DNA of 64,000 bases from an uncultured bacterium (GTDB taxonomy: Bacteria; Bacillota; Clostridia; Lachnospirales; Lachnospiraceae). Shown here in pieces: positions 27,227 to 36,126 of the stretch; position 1 is the stretch's first letter, and each line of letters starts with the position of its first letter. The stretch lies in the NCBI GenBank assembly GCA_905214875.1, contig CAJMNR010000010.1, positions 17,227 through 81,226 of the forward strand. Direction: 5' to 3'. Made by a program: the position numbers and the translations under genes. A model generated the notes under the pieces. The model did no database searches. It was given only the letters and a program-made list of their open reading frames with translations, and was not told where the DNA came from.

Positions 27227-27298
27227 TTTGTTGGGCTGTGGCCATTTTGAAAATTTCGATTGCTTTGAAGAAAAATCAATGAAGTGTTTCGAACTATA

Positions 27299-27336
27299 AA
27301 TAGGAGGGCGTGCTTTGCACGGACCTCCTATTATGT
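27299..27336 (+). terminator. Terminator of the M18 peptidase gene
   Basis: AATAGGAGG (27299-27307) pairs with CCTCCTATT (27324-27332), with an inner GTGC/GCAC stem. Confidence 0.65.
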
Positions 27337-27352
27337 TTTATTATGGATTTTC

Positions 27353-27381
27353 TTTCATTTGTTGCGAGGATTTTGTATAAT
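27353..27381 (+). promoter_or_regulatory. Promoter for the membrane protein gene
   Basis: TTTCAT (27353-27358), a 17-base spacer and TATAAT (27376-27381). Confidence 0.45.
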
Positions 27382-27450
27382 TATGGATATAAAGAAATGG
27401 GAAGGGGGATGTAGTGGATGTAATTCGTTAGGCCGTCTACTACAAAAAAT

Positions 27451-28830
27451 ATGTATGAATTAGAAAGGAATAAGTTATATCAACCATGGACGCCGTGTAT
27501 GGTTTTGTTTGGAATTGGAATCATGTTATCGTATCTCAATATTACAATTGAATATGTCAATTTGGGAAAGTATACGATGTTTTTAGGTAGTATTCTGATT
27601 GTGTTTAGTGGATATCAGGTAATCGCAGTGAATGCCTCGTGTTTTGGGGCATTTGTAGTAAGTGCCTCGTTTTTTTTGTTTCGGTGTCTAATGACAATAG
27701 TGGATTGCTTTATACCACAAGACTATGATATTTTACTAGGCATTATAAGTGCAGTCGTTCAGTACGCTTTGATCTTTTTATTTCTTGGAAAGTTGCGTGA
27801 TGGCATGATAGAAGGGACAACAGACGACTGCAATGAAAATTACATAACATATAAAATAGCATGTATACGAGCTTTTGTCGGTATTAGCATGGTGGTAATG
27901 CTAATTGCTGCTGTAAATGGCACTGAGATAATTACGATTATCGCATGTTTAGTGCTTTGGGCAGTGAACTTGTGTATGCTTGTCTGTGTGTGGGATATAG
28001 CAAAACATCTTAGGACGCAACACATTATGGGAATGAGAGCAAGAAATGATTTGGTAAAGGTATCTGCAGTTATTGTAAGCGGGCTTTTGCTTGTATGTGC
28101 ACTGCAACCAGTGATTGGATACTATAAAACCATTGAACCAATCAAGGAAACATTTCAAAAACAAGAGGGTCAAGATGGTGAAATTGTTGCTGAAATGAAA
28201 AAAGCGGGATTTCCACAAGAAATTATAGATGTGCTGACACCGGAAGAAATTTTAAATTACAAAGGAATCCAAAAAACAGTGATTTCTAAAAGCGATAAAT
28301 ATGAAGTGGAATCAGAAGATACCTCACTAGAGAGTGATTCCGCCGCAGAAAAAGAAAATACAAAGCTTACAGTAACGTTAGTGTATAGCTATTTTGATAA
28401 AAAGAGTGATAACAAGAATAGGGTACGTGTGCTTGCATATGGTAAATGGGATGGAAAGCCAAGTCATCAATTTACAGATCAGATGTTCTTGCTCAGTAAT
28501 TACCGCGAGGAAAATAAGAATACAGACTATGGAATTTATACGGATGAGAAAGGAAACACTAGGTACTATCCGTTAACTTCTGATTCTGAGTATAGTATGA
28601 ATCAAAGATATGGTAATGATGGATTAAAAGGATATGTGATTCCTAGAAAAGGAAAGGACTATCGGTTTATCGTAGCAGAGAATTTTGTAACATATTCAGA
28701 GGAAGAAGAGATAGAAGATGGATTTTTTTCACTTGTATATTATCATAGAATTAATTTTCCACGCAGCGCATCAGGCATGAAAGAAGGGTTTGAAGAACGC
28801 CGTGACGACTATGAATTGCTCCAGTTCTAA
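27451..28830 (+). CDS. Membrane protein of unknown function
   Basis: A 459-residue protein not recognised. Six or seven hydrophobic segments fill residues ~15-225 (for example MVLFGIGIMLSYLNITI, MFLGSILIVFSGYQVIA, ISMVVMLIAAVNG, VSAVIVSGLLLVCAL). The C-terminal ~230 residues are soluble, charged and tyrosine-rich (VTLVYSYFDKKSDNKNRVRV, YGIYTDEKGNTRYYPLTSD) and probably lie outside the cell. The ATG has no clear ribosome site; the strong GGGAAGGGGG upstream is instead followed by the mini-frame GTG GAT GTA ATT CGT TAG (27414-27431). Own promoter. Confidence 0.75.
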   Translation: MYELERNKLYQPWTPCMVLFGIGIMLSYLNITIEYVNLGKYTMFLGSILIVFSGYQVIAVNASCFGAFVVSASFFLFRCLMTIVDCFIPQDYDILLGIISAVVQYALIFLFLGKLRDGMIEGTTDDCNENYITYKIACIRAFVGISMVVMLIAAVNGTEIITIIACLVLWAVNLCMLVCVWDIAKHLRTQHIMGMRARNDLVKVSAVIVSGLLLVCALQPVIGYYKTIEPIKETFQKQEGQDGEIVAEMKKAGFPQEIIDVLTPEEILNYKGIQKTVISKSDKYEVESEDTSLESDSAAEKENTKLTVTLVYSYFDKKSDNKNRVRVLAYGKWDGKPSHQFTDQMFLLSNYREENKNTDYGIYTDEKGNTRYYPLTSDSEYSMNQRYGNDGLKGYVIPRKGKDYRFIVAENFVTYSEEEEIEDGFFSLVYYHRINFPRSASGMKEGFEERRDDYELLQF

Positions 28831-28968
28831 TGAAAAAACGGGTATTTATGCAATTTGTGGTAAAAACACCATATAAATTTATTAATTATCACAAAAAAAA
28901 CTACAATTTATCCTTTTTATGTGATATAATAATTTGATGATGAAAAAACGTTTAGAAGGATGTTTTGT

Positions 28969-31900
28969 ATGAATGTATTAACCCGAGATGAAATAAAAAA
29001 ATTGACCACGAACGAAACAACTTATTTGCGTGGAACTCGTTACTATAAGAGTCAGGCAGTAACCAATGTTCGATGGTCAAAAGCGAGTCAGCAATATTTT
29101 GCGATAGTAAAGGGAAGCAATGACTATAATGTTAGTGTAACATTAGAAGATGGAAAGGTTACAAATCATTCTTGTAACTGCCCAGGTCACGCGAAGCACA
29201 GTGGACCTTGTAAACATGTTGTCGCCTTACTTTTATTTATTGCGGACTATTATGAACAAAAAACTGCTAAAAAACCTAACAATACAGAGGATATGGCAGC
29301 TTATCGTATATTACAATATTTTGAAAAACAAGATTTTTTAACAACGTACGGAGAAGTATACGATATCGAAGTTACAGTTCGAATTCCTAGTCTTCTTCGA
29401 AATGACGAGTCCAGAGTATATATCCAATTATCTGCTGGTGCGGCACGTCAATATAAAATCCAGAATGTTCGCAAGTTCCTTTCTGACTATATGAAGAAAG
29501 AGACAATTGTTTTAGGAAAAGAATTTAAATTTATACACGGAGAAAGTACATTTACGAAGGAATCTCAGGCAATCCTTGATTTCTTCCTAGAGATTTACGA
29601 AATACAAGAAGTGTTAGGAAGTTCTATGAGCAATCTGATCTTCCAAAAGAATATGGTTGCGTTATCAAAGCACATGTTCTTTAAATTGTTAGAACAGCTG
29701 GACAGTCAGCCATTTTACATTCAAGTCTATAACAATGAGATGGAACGTGTACAATATGTAAAAGGTAATCCTGTAATCAAGCTTGGCTTGGAAACAGATG
29801 AGAATTCCATTTTGTTAGAAGATAAGGAGAATTCAAGTATCATTCCGCTTACGGATAAAGGGGAATTGATGTTAGTGGATAATGTCTTATATCGACCAAA
29901 TCGCAAGTTTATCTCGAACTATCTGCCATTTTATTCGATTTTCGGAAAACAGGACAAGCCGTTAGTCTTCCATGACGAAGCAAGAGATAAGTTCCTACAG
30001 ATGGTACTTCCTAAAATCTTTGAGACAATGGAATTAGATATTCCGATCGAATTACAGGATAAATACATTGTTGATGACTTAAAGGCATCCATTTATTTAG
30101 ATAAGCACAAGACAAATGTCCGTGCAACTGTGAAATTCCAATATGGCGATTATGAAATCAATCCGCTTGACTATGTGGCAAAAGACGGTTTGATTATTGT
30201 ACGTCAGCCAGACAAGGAAAGTGCGATTACTTCGTTATTAGAGGATATGCATTTTGTACCAAGTTGTAACTATTATGCACTTCGTGACGAACGTTATATC
30301 TTTGAATTCTTAACAATCGGAGTAACAGAACTTGCAGAAACTTGTGAACTTTACTACTCAGATGATTTTAAGAACTTTACGCTTCGTAACCCAGGAAAGC
30401 TTACGACAGCACTAAAAGTAAATAATGAAATTAACATGCTTGAGATGGAGTTTTCCTATGATGAGATTCCTAAAGAGGAACTCAGGGCATTATTCCATTC
30501 TCTTCAGCTTAAGAAAAAGTATCATCGTTTAAAAAATGGTGCATTTATCTCCCTTGAAGATGAAAACTTTGCATCCATCAATGATATCTTTGATAAATTA
30601 GACGTAGATGAGGAAAACATCAGTGAAACAGGATTGATGTTACCGAAAAACTCTGCAGTATATGTAAACAATATCATGGAAGAATCGAAAGATTTCTTCA
30701 TTGAGAAAAATGAAGATTTTGTAGAGCTTGTAAATGGTATTGTTGAACCAAGTACGACAAACTTCACGTTGCCAGAGGGAATCGAAGTAGAGCTTCGTCC
30801 TTATCAGGTAACTGGTTACAAATGGTTAAAGACATTGGCGAAGAACGGCCTTGGCGGTATTCTTGCCGATGATATGGGTCTTGGTAAGACGCTTCAGACA
30901 ATCGTATACATTACAAGCTGTATCGAAGAAATGGAAGCTGGAAAACTTGAGAAGATGCCATTTTTAATTATCTGCCCTACGTCTTTAGTGTATAACTGGC
31001 AGGACGAGTTCCATAATTTTGCGCCACATATTAAAACAGTAGTAGTAAGTGGTACGCCGGAACTTCGTAAAGAACTAATTGAATCTCATGCAGAAAATGA
31101 TGTAATCATTACGTCTTATCCATTGATTCGTCGTGATATTGAACACTATGAGCCTGTAAAAATCCATACAATGTTTATTGATGAGGCGCAGTTCATTAAG
31201 AATGCAAACTCTATCAGTGCCAAGGTGGTAAAACAGGTGCGTGCGAAATATCGTTTTGCGTTAACTGGTACGCCAATCGAAAATAGCTTATCCGAGTTAT
31301 GGTCTATTTTTGATTTTATCATGCCATACTATTTATTCAGTCATGCAAAATTTGCAGAGCGTTATGAAAAGCCAATTATTCGTGAAAACAATAAGGAAGT
31401 TTTAGAAGATTTAAGCCGTCATATTCAGCCATTTATTTTACGAAGAATGAAGAAAGACGTATTAGAGGAACTTCCAGAAAAGATCGAAAGCAAGTATTTG
31501 ACAGATATGACAGAAGAGCAGCGTAATATCTATCTTTCCTACATGGAAAGCATCCGTAATGATATTACGAAAGAAATCAATGAAAACGGCGTTGCTAAGA
31601 GTCAGATGAAGATTCTTGCAGCCCTTACAAGACTTCGTCAGATTTGCTGTCATCCATCCACATTTATTGATAACTATAATGGTGGTTCTGGTAAGTTAGA
31701 CTTGCTTATGGACTTGCTTCCAGATATCATTTTAAATGGTCACCGTATCCTTATCTTCTCTCAGTTCACATCTATGTTAGGACTTATTGAGGAAGAACTT
31801 AAGAAGGCAGGAATCAGCTATTTCTATCTAGAAGGATCTACTGCAATGGAAGACAGACAGGAATATGTAAGACGATTCAATGAAGGGGAAGGAAGCGTAT

Positions 31901-32199
31901 TCTTAATCTCCTTAAAAGCTGGTGGTACTGGACTTAACCTTACAGGTGCAGACACAGTAATCCACTTCGATCCATGGTGGAATCCAGCAGTAGAAGAACA
32001 AGCAACAGACCGTGCTTACCGTATCGGACAGAAGAACAAGGTTCATGTGATCAAGCTTCTTACAAAAGGCTCGATCGAAGAAAAGATTTACAAGCTACAA
32101 CAACGTAAGAAAGCATTATCCGAAGCAGTTATTCAGTCCAAAGAAGTATTTATCAATAAACTTACTCGTGAAGAAATTGAAGATCTGTTTAGAGAATAA
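28969..32199 (+). CDS. SWIM zinc-finger SNF2-family helicase
   Basis: A 1076-residue ATP-dependent DNA translocase of the bacterial SNF2 type. ATG 28969 has AGAAGGA 8 bases upstream. The N-terminal SWIM finger is CNCPGHAKHSGPCKH (CxC...CxH), followed by a ~500-residue SNF2-associated region. The helicase core has Walker A DDMGLGKTLQT, motif II DEAQ, motif III LTGTPIENS, and C-terminal motifs ILIFSQFTSML, LISLKAGGTGLNLTGAD and ATDRAYRIGQ. Targets of bacterial SNF2 proteins are largely unknown. No methylase or nuclease of a known defence system is adjacent, so a housekeeping role is as likely as defence. Confidence 0.9.
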   Translation: MNVLTRDEIKKLTTNETTYLRGTRYYKSQAVTNVRWSKASQQYFAIVKGSNDYNVSVTLEDGKVTNHSCNCPGHAKHSGPCKHVVALLLFIADYYEQKTAKKPNNTEDMAAYRILQYFEKQDFLTTYGEVYDIEVTVRIPSLLRNDESRVYIQLSAGAARQYKIQNVRKFLSDYMKKETIVLGKEFKFIHGESTFTKESQAILDFFLEIYEIQEVLGSSMSNLIFQKNMVALSKHMFFKLLEQLDSQPFYIQVYNNEMERVQYVKGNPVIKLGLETDENSILLEDKENSSIIPLTDKGELMLVDNVLYRPNRKFISNYLPFYSIFGKQDKPLVFHDEARDKFLQMVLPKIFETMELDIPIELQDKYIVDDLKASIYLDKHKTNVRATVKFQYGDYEINPLDYVAKDGLIIVRQPDKESAITSLLEDMHFVPSCNYYALRDERYIFEFLTIGVTELAETCELYYSDDFKNFTLRNPGKLTTALKVNNEINMLEMEFSYDEIPKEELRALFHSLQLKKKYHRLKNGAFISLEDENFASINDIFDKLDVDEENISETGLMLPKNSAVYVNNIMEESKDFFIEKNEDFVELVNGIVEPSTTNFTLPEGIEVELRPYQVTGYKWLKTLAKNGLGGILADDMGLGKTLQTIVYITSCIEEMEAGKLEKMPFLIICPTSLVYNWQDEFHNFAPHIKTVVVSGTPELRKELIESHAENDVIITSYPLIRRDIEHYEPVKIHTMFIDEAQFIKNANSISAKVVKQVRAKYRFALTGTPIENSLSELWSIFDFIMPYYLFSHAKFAERYEKPIIRENNKEVLEDLSRHIQPFILRRMKKDVLEELPEKIESKYLTDMTEEQRNIYLSYMESIRNDITKEINENGVAKSQMKILAALTRLRQICCHPSTFIDNYNGGSGKLDLLMDLLPDIILNGHRILIFSQFTSMLGLIEEELKKAGISYFYLEGSTAMEDRQEYVRRFNEGEGSVFLISLKAGGTGLNLTGADTVIHFDPWWNPAVEEQATDRAYRIGQKNKVHVIKLLTKGSIEEKIYKLQQRKKALSEAVIQSKEVFINKLTREEIEDLFRE

Positions 32200-32206
32200 T
32201 ATATAA

Positions 32207-32258
32207 AAAAGAGCGTCGCTTCATAGCATTTGATTGGCTATGAAGTGACGCTCTTTAT
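32207..32258. terminator. Bidirectional terminator between SNF2 and HD genes
   Basis: AAAGAGCGTC-CTTCATAGC pairs with GCTATGAAG-GACGCTCTTT over about 20 bp (32207-32257). Confidence 0.75.
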
Positions 32259-32293
32259 GATTTACGCGAACAACGGGCTTGCATGTCCATCAT

Positions 32294-32785
32294 TTAGATT
32301 CCGTACATTGTTTTACATAGGCGTTTTCCAGCAAGGGTTTTAAAGATTCGATCGTAAGCAGTTATAATCTGAGTTTTACTTAAGCCGTCCTCATAAAAAT
32401 TAACTAGACTGTCGGCTTCGATAAGAATCTGATAATCAAGGCCGTTGATATCTGTATATGTATGGTGATGTCCCACAAGATAGCAGACACGCTTGATGAT
32501 GTGCTCTGGATAGCCGAGCATCTGTAACGCTTCTTTTGCAAGAGGTGGTCCTTCCAATTCTTGATTCTTTCCGTTGCTATTGCCGTATTTTTCTTCGGAA
32601 GGCTTGATACCGATATCATGGATCAGAGCGGCAGTTTCTAAAATAACCTGATTTTCCACGGAAAGATGCTCTTGGTGACCGATTATTTGGGCAAAACTAT
32701 GTACTTTAAGTAAATGCTGAATACGTTTTGGATCATTTTCGTAGTAATTAATCATGTAATAAAGCAAATTATCTGTAGTAGTCAT
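32294..32785 (-). CDS. HD-domain phosphohydrolase-like protein
   Basis: A 163-residue cytoplasmic protein, starting at the ATG complementary to 32783-32785 with TAGGAGA upstream. HD signature: H45-type VHSFAQIIG, then AALIHDIGIKPSEE, and a later GHHHTYTDINGLDY. Small HD proteins of this kind hydrolyse phosphate esters or nucleotides; the substrate cannot be read from sequence. Convergent with the SNF2 gene. Confidence 0.85.
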   Translation of the reverse strand: MTTTDNLLYYMINYYENDPKRIQHLLKVHSFAQIIGHQEHLSVENQVILETAALIHDIGIKPSEEKYGNSNGKNQELEGPPLAKEALQMLGYPEHIIKRVCYLVGHHHTYTDINGLDYQILIEADSLVNFYEDGLSKTQIITAYDRIFKTLAGKRLCKTMYGI

Positions 32786-32852
32786 TTTAAATTCTCCTAT
32801 CTTCCCTTCGGGTGACTGTGCTTGCAAAATTCTTCGTGTAAAATGTAAAAAA

Positions 32853-32883
32853 ATAGGATAGAAATAAAAATTTCCTATCCTTT
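32853..32883 (-). terminator. Hairpin with T run in the leader of the HD gene
   Basis: On the minus strand AGGATA...TATCCT is followed by seven T, a textbook intrinsic terminator, ~70 bases upstream of the HD gene start and pointing toward it. It could be an attenuator or end a short leader RNA. Confidence 0.4.
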
Positions 32884-32924
32884 CTGTTTATTATATTACC
32901 ATAAACTGGCTATTTTTTCAAGTC

Positions 32925-32953
32925 TTGTAAGGGTACTATAACTAGAGTACAAT
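32925..32953 (+). promoter_or_regulatory. Promoter for the DUF6323/DUF6179 pair
   Basis: TTGTAA (32925-32930), a 17-base spacer and TACAAT (32948-32953), 30 bases ahead of the start codon. Confidence 0.6.
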
Positions 32954-32982
32954 TTCGAATTAGCAAGAGAAGGGGTGTTTTT

Positions 32983-33447
32983 ATGAAAAAGGAGTTATTA
33001 GAGGCATTATTTAACAATCAAGGCACGCAGATTGAAAAGGTGATTGCATGCAATTCTTACACAAAGAAATTCGGAGTAACCCTGTCTAATGAGCAGGCAC
33101 TCGAGCTGGTAAACGAAAGAAAAAGCAGTCTACAACACGAGCGAAGAATCGAGTTTGGTGAGGGGATTCTTGAAAAATTAATCTTTTCCTTTTGCGATTC
33201 GCCCTATATTTATCAAGATAATTACAAAGATACGATTGCAAGCCTTCAAGAAATCTTTTATCTATATAAAAATGAATCCCTCGATGAAGTAACGGATGAT
33301 GAACTTATTGACTATATGAGAAACGAGTTTGATGGAGACTGTCAAGGATCGTTAGAGTATTTGGAAGACACCAGCTTAGAGAAGTTTGCAAGAGAGGTGC
33401 GCTTCGGTACAAGAAAATTTATAGGACGGTATGAAGACGATGAGTAA
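32983..33447 (+). CDS. DUF6323-like protein
   Basis: A 154-residue acidic helical protein. The family pattern includes YTKKFGVTLSNEQALELV, RIEFGEGILEKLIFSFCDSPYI, and DDELIDYMRNEFDGDCQGSLEYL. No catalytic motif or membrane segment. It precedes and overlaps a DUF6179-like gene, the pairing usually seen for this family in clostridia. RBS AGGGG. Confidence 0.7.
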   Translation: MKKELLEALFNNQGTQIEKVIACNSYTKKFGVTLSNEQALELVNERKSSLQHERRIEFGEGILEKLIFSFCDSPYIYQDNYKDTIASLQEIFYLYKNESLDEVTDDELIDYMRNEFDGDCQGSLEYLEDTSLEKFAREVRFGTRKFIGRYEDDE

Positions 33448-34300
33448 TGAATATGTAATAGAGGATTTAGTGCCCATTGTATCGCATTTAGCTGAACTTT
33501 ATACAAGCAAAGAAAGCTCTTCCATTACGTATGAGTGTGCAAACCAGTTGATGGAAGCAGTGCTTTACTGTATCGAGGCATATGAGGCTAAGGAGAGTCA
33601 TGCACTTGTCAGTAACGAAGAGAAAACAAAAGTACTAGAAGCAAAGCTTGCCTATGAAATTGGGTATGACCTTGTATGCGAGGAAGTAAGAGCAGCCAAT
33701 CAGCTGTTTGTATCCATCCGACAGCAATTTGATTCCTATCAAAGCAAATGCCTAGAAGAGACAATTCTTAAGGGGATGCCCGAGTTCTTCATGCGTTATG
33801 ATGTAAGGTTTGCTCCTATGGATCATTTGTTAACTCTTGACTATCCACTTCTGATCGCACTGGAAGATACGTGCGGAATCCATCGAATCTATCGATATTT
33901 GGAATGTGTGCAGTTAGAGCAGGAGTTTTTAAGCGCTTTTGATCGAGAAACGATTCTGTCTATCTTAGCTTCTTATGATAACGAGTATGAGGAAGGTTTT
34001 GAAAATATCGTAAAGATTGTCTATCGGACCATACTTGCTAGCATCATCGTTGAGAAGAATCCAATGGAAATTGGTTTTACTGAGCATGAATATAAAATGA
34101 TAACAGCATTTTTAAGAGGAAAAGAAAAAGAGAAGATAGAAGATGAACTTGGATTTTATCTGAAAATTTTGATAAAACAATACTATGCAGAAAACATGAA
34201 GTTGTATGAGTATGTAAAAGAAGATATATCGGATTTTGTTGTGGAACTGCTTAATGCAGCACAATATGATTCATTATATGCTTTATTGCCTAAAAGATAG
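33440..34300 (+). CDS. DUF6179-like protein
   Basis: About 286 residues from ATG 33440; ATG 33431, three codons earlier, is possible. It overlaps the preceding gene by 8 bases (ATGAGTAA), so the two are translationally coupled. Mostly alpha-helical and acidic, with no transmembrane segment or recognised catalytic motif. Visible segments include HLAELYTSKESSSITYE, YDVRFAPMDHLLTLDYPL and GIHRIYRYLECVQLEQEFL. Function unknown; it probably forms a complex with the DUF6323-like product. Confidence 0.7.
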   Translation: MSNEYVIEDLVPIVSHLAELYTSKESSSITYECANQLMEAVLYCIEAYEAKESHALVSNEEKTKVLEAKLAYEIGYDLVCEEVRAANQLFVSIRQQFDSYQSKCLEETILKGMPEFFMRYDVRFAPMDHLLTLDYPLLIALEDTCGIHRIYRYLECVQLEQEFLSAFDRETILSILASYDNEYEEGFENIVKIVYRTILASIIVEKNPMEIGFTEHEYKMITAFLRGKEKEKIEDELGFYLKILIKQYYAENMKLYEYVKEDISDFVVELLNAAQYDSLYALLPKR

Positions 34301-34302
34301 AG

Positions 34303-34348
34303 AATGGAGGATTGTGCAATACTACAGTTGCACATCCTCCATTTTACT
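34303..34348. terminator. Bidirectional terminator
   Basis: AATGGAGGAT-GTGCAA pairs with TTGCAC-ATCCTCCATT between convergent genes. Confidence 0.7.
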
Positions 34349-34933
34349 TTATAGATATTGATAAAATAATCCCTCCTCTACACAATAGAAGTATAGGATG
34401 CCTCTACCCATCTTTGGGAATCTTTTTTGAAGTGCCCATTCAGGATAGTGTTTTGTAAGAAGCACCTGTTCACCGGTTACATATGCGGTAAAGGAGATAT
34501 AATGCTCCTTAGTCATTTCGTGTTCACTTGAAACGTAAAATTGTCCATCGATTTCTTCCACAGACAATTGGTGGTCACCTTCTGATTTCTTTGGAGTTAA
34601 TGCCTCTAATTTTCGTCCACAGCAGGAGACAGAAGCAGGAGCACTGCTAGTAATAATGTTACCGCATTCAGGGCATACATAGAACTTTATCTTTTTCATA
34701 TTGCCACCACTTTCTTCGTTTGCTTGCAAAGAGCCTAAAAGAAGTTGCTCCATATCAAGATGGAACAGCTCGGATAACTTTGGAAGCAAGGAAATATCAG
34801 GACAGCCTTGGCCACGCTCCCATTTGCTGATTGTCTTGTCACTTACGGATAGCTGGTCTGCAAGTTCCTTTTGTGTTAAATTCGTTTCTTTTCTCATTTT
34901 ATAGATTAAGGATCCAATCTTTTCACAATCCAT
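34349..34933 (-). CDS. XRE regulator fused to a desulfoferrodoxin-like domain
   Basis: 194 residues from the ATG opposite 34931-34933, with GGAGGTGAG upstream. Residues 1-65 are a classical HTH (LTQKELADQLSVSDKTISKWERG). Residues 84-110 match the desulforedoxin-like part of desulfoferrodoxin: CPECGN (C87, C90) and CCG (C104, C105). Residues ~120-190 resemble the superoxide-reductase domain, with H121, H138 and H144 placed like iron ligands and C184 near the end. The final ligand motif CNxHGLW reads CVEEGLF, so the last His is replaced by Glu (E187). This suggests a redox- or metal-sensing regulator rather than an active superoxide reductase. Confidence 0.75.
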   Translation of the reverse strand: MDCEKIGSLIYKMRKETNLTQKELADQLSVSDKTISKWERGQGCPDISLLPKLSELFHLDMEQLLLGSLQANEESGGNMKKIKFYVCPECGNIITSSAPASVSCCGRKLEALTPKKSEGDHQLSVEEIDGQFYVSSEHEMTKEHYISFTAYVTGEQVLLTKHYPEWALQKRFPKMGRGILYFYCVEEGLFYQYL

Positions 34934-35026
34934 TTTCTCACCTCCAAGAACTATTATATTGTGTGTAGGGGAAAGTGACAATAAACGCATCGTAGAGTTT
35001 TGCGAGGAAAAAGCTAATCATGAAAT

Positions 35027-35066
35027 AAGCCCATAGGAGAGACATTGTCATTACCTATGGGCTTAA
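35027..35066 (-). terminator. Terminator of the zinc-ribbon membrane protein gene
   Basis: AAGCCCATAGG (35027-35037) pairs with CCTATGGGCTT (35054-35064) just past the minus-strand stop codon. Confidence 0.65.
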
Positions 35067-35069
35067 GGT

Positions 35070-35915
35070 TTATTCTTCGATATATTCGTTGTAGTATTCT
35101 TCTAAGACTTCGTCTGTGAAGAGGTCGTTATCGATATCAAAAGCATCATAAAGCTGACCTTTCATATACTCGATCTTTTTTAAATAAATGACTTCAGGAG
35201 CGGCAGTTTCGTCATCCAATTTGGCAAGCACTTCTTTGGTCATATTTTCTTTGAGCCATTTCTTGATTTCATCTGTATTTTCTTCTTCGGAATCGATTTC
35301 CTTATAGATGCGTTTGGAGTCAATAAAGGATTTGACTGCTACAAATAAGAAGAAGACAGAAACAAAAGTCATAATTGTATATTGGAAATAGTTATTTAAA
35401 AATGTAATGATTTCAGCAACGTTAAGTGCTGTAAATACTAAACCGCCAATGCCGAATACTAAAAAAATCCAGAACGTGGAACGAAGATCGTTATAACGGT
35501 CTTTCTTTTTCACGTATGTAGTTGTGGATTCTGGCATGACTTGTTTAATAGGAACATCTCTATCTAAAGGAAGATCATCGCTTTCTATAGTATTTTCTGT
35601 TTCAGCAGGAGCCTCTTCCTCATTTTCAAGTTCTGCTTCTTTAAAAGCAGTAAATAATTTCTTTGCTTCGTTGACATTTTCTTTGGCAACTGTAACGATA
35701 AAAACATCTGTTTGAGGATCAAAGGAAATGTCAGCAGTTTCAATCTTTGAATACGCTAAAAATTCTACAAATTTATTTGCACTCTTCTTTTCTTCGAAAG
35801 TAGCAATTGTTTCAAGTGTATCTACTGGTTCTTTGTCAACCAACTCACTGCCACATTCTGTACATACTGTAATTCCATCGCGGTACTCCGTTTTACATTT
35901 TGGACACCAGGCCAT
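35070..35915 (-). CDS. Zinc-ribbon, DUF2007-like membrane protein
   Basis: A 281-residue protein. The N-terminal zinc ribbon is CPKCKTEYRDGITVCTECG (residues 4-22). Next comes a small alpha-beta segment like DUF2007 (LETIATFEEKKSANKFVEFL...VAKENVNEAKKLF), an acidic linker, then two membrane helices (FWIFLVFGIGGLVFTALNV and TIMTFVSVFFLFVAVKSFI) and an acidic C-terminal tail. Function unknown. RBS AGGAGGTAATTAC before the ATG. Divergent from the acidic membrane protein gene at 36127. Confidence 0.75.
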   Translation of the reverse strand: MAWCPKCKTEYRDGITVCTECGSELVDKEPVDTLETIATFEEKKSANKFVEFLAYSKIETADISFDPQTDVFIVTVAKENVNEAKKLFTAFKEAELENEEEAPAETENTIESDDLPLDRDVPIKQVMPESTTTYVKKKDRYNDLRSTFWIFLVFGIGGLVFTALNVAEIITFLNNYFQYTIMTFVSVFFLFVAVKSFIDSKRIYKEIDSEEENTDEIKKWLKENMTKEVLAKLDDETAAPEVIYLKKIEYMKGQLYDAFDIDNDLFTDEVLEEYYNEYIEE

Positions 35916-36126
35916 AGTAATTACCTCCTTTTATTTTCAAGTCCGTATGTGATTATTATTAGCTAGATAACCACAATTCAAGGTCTATCGTATCACAACG
36001 CTTGGTAAATTACAAGCAGACAGGAGTCAGAAAATGGTACAAAACGTACCTAAGGGAAAATGGAATATTTGAAAGAGGGACAGGATATATATGGAGTAAG
36101 AGATGTGCGAAGTAAAGGAGAACGGC

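Noticed and set aside
28969..32199. SNF2 helicase as the core of a phage-defence system
   Set aside because: No nuclease, methylase or other defence gene is adjacent; SWIM-SNF2 genes of this type are common stand-alone genes in Firmicutes.
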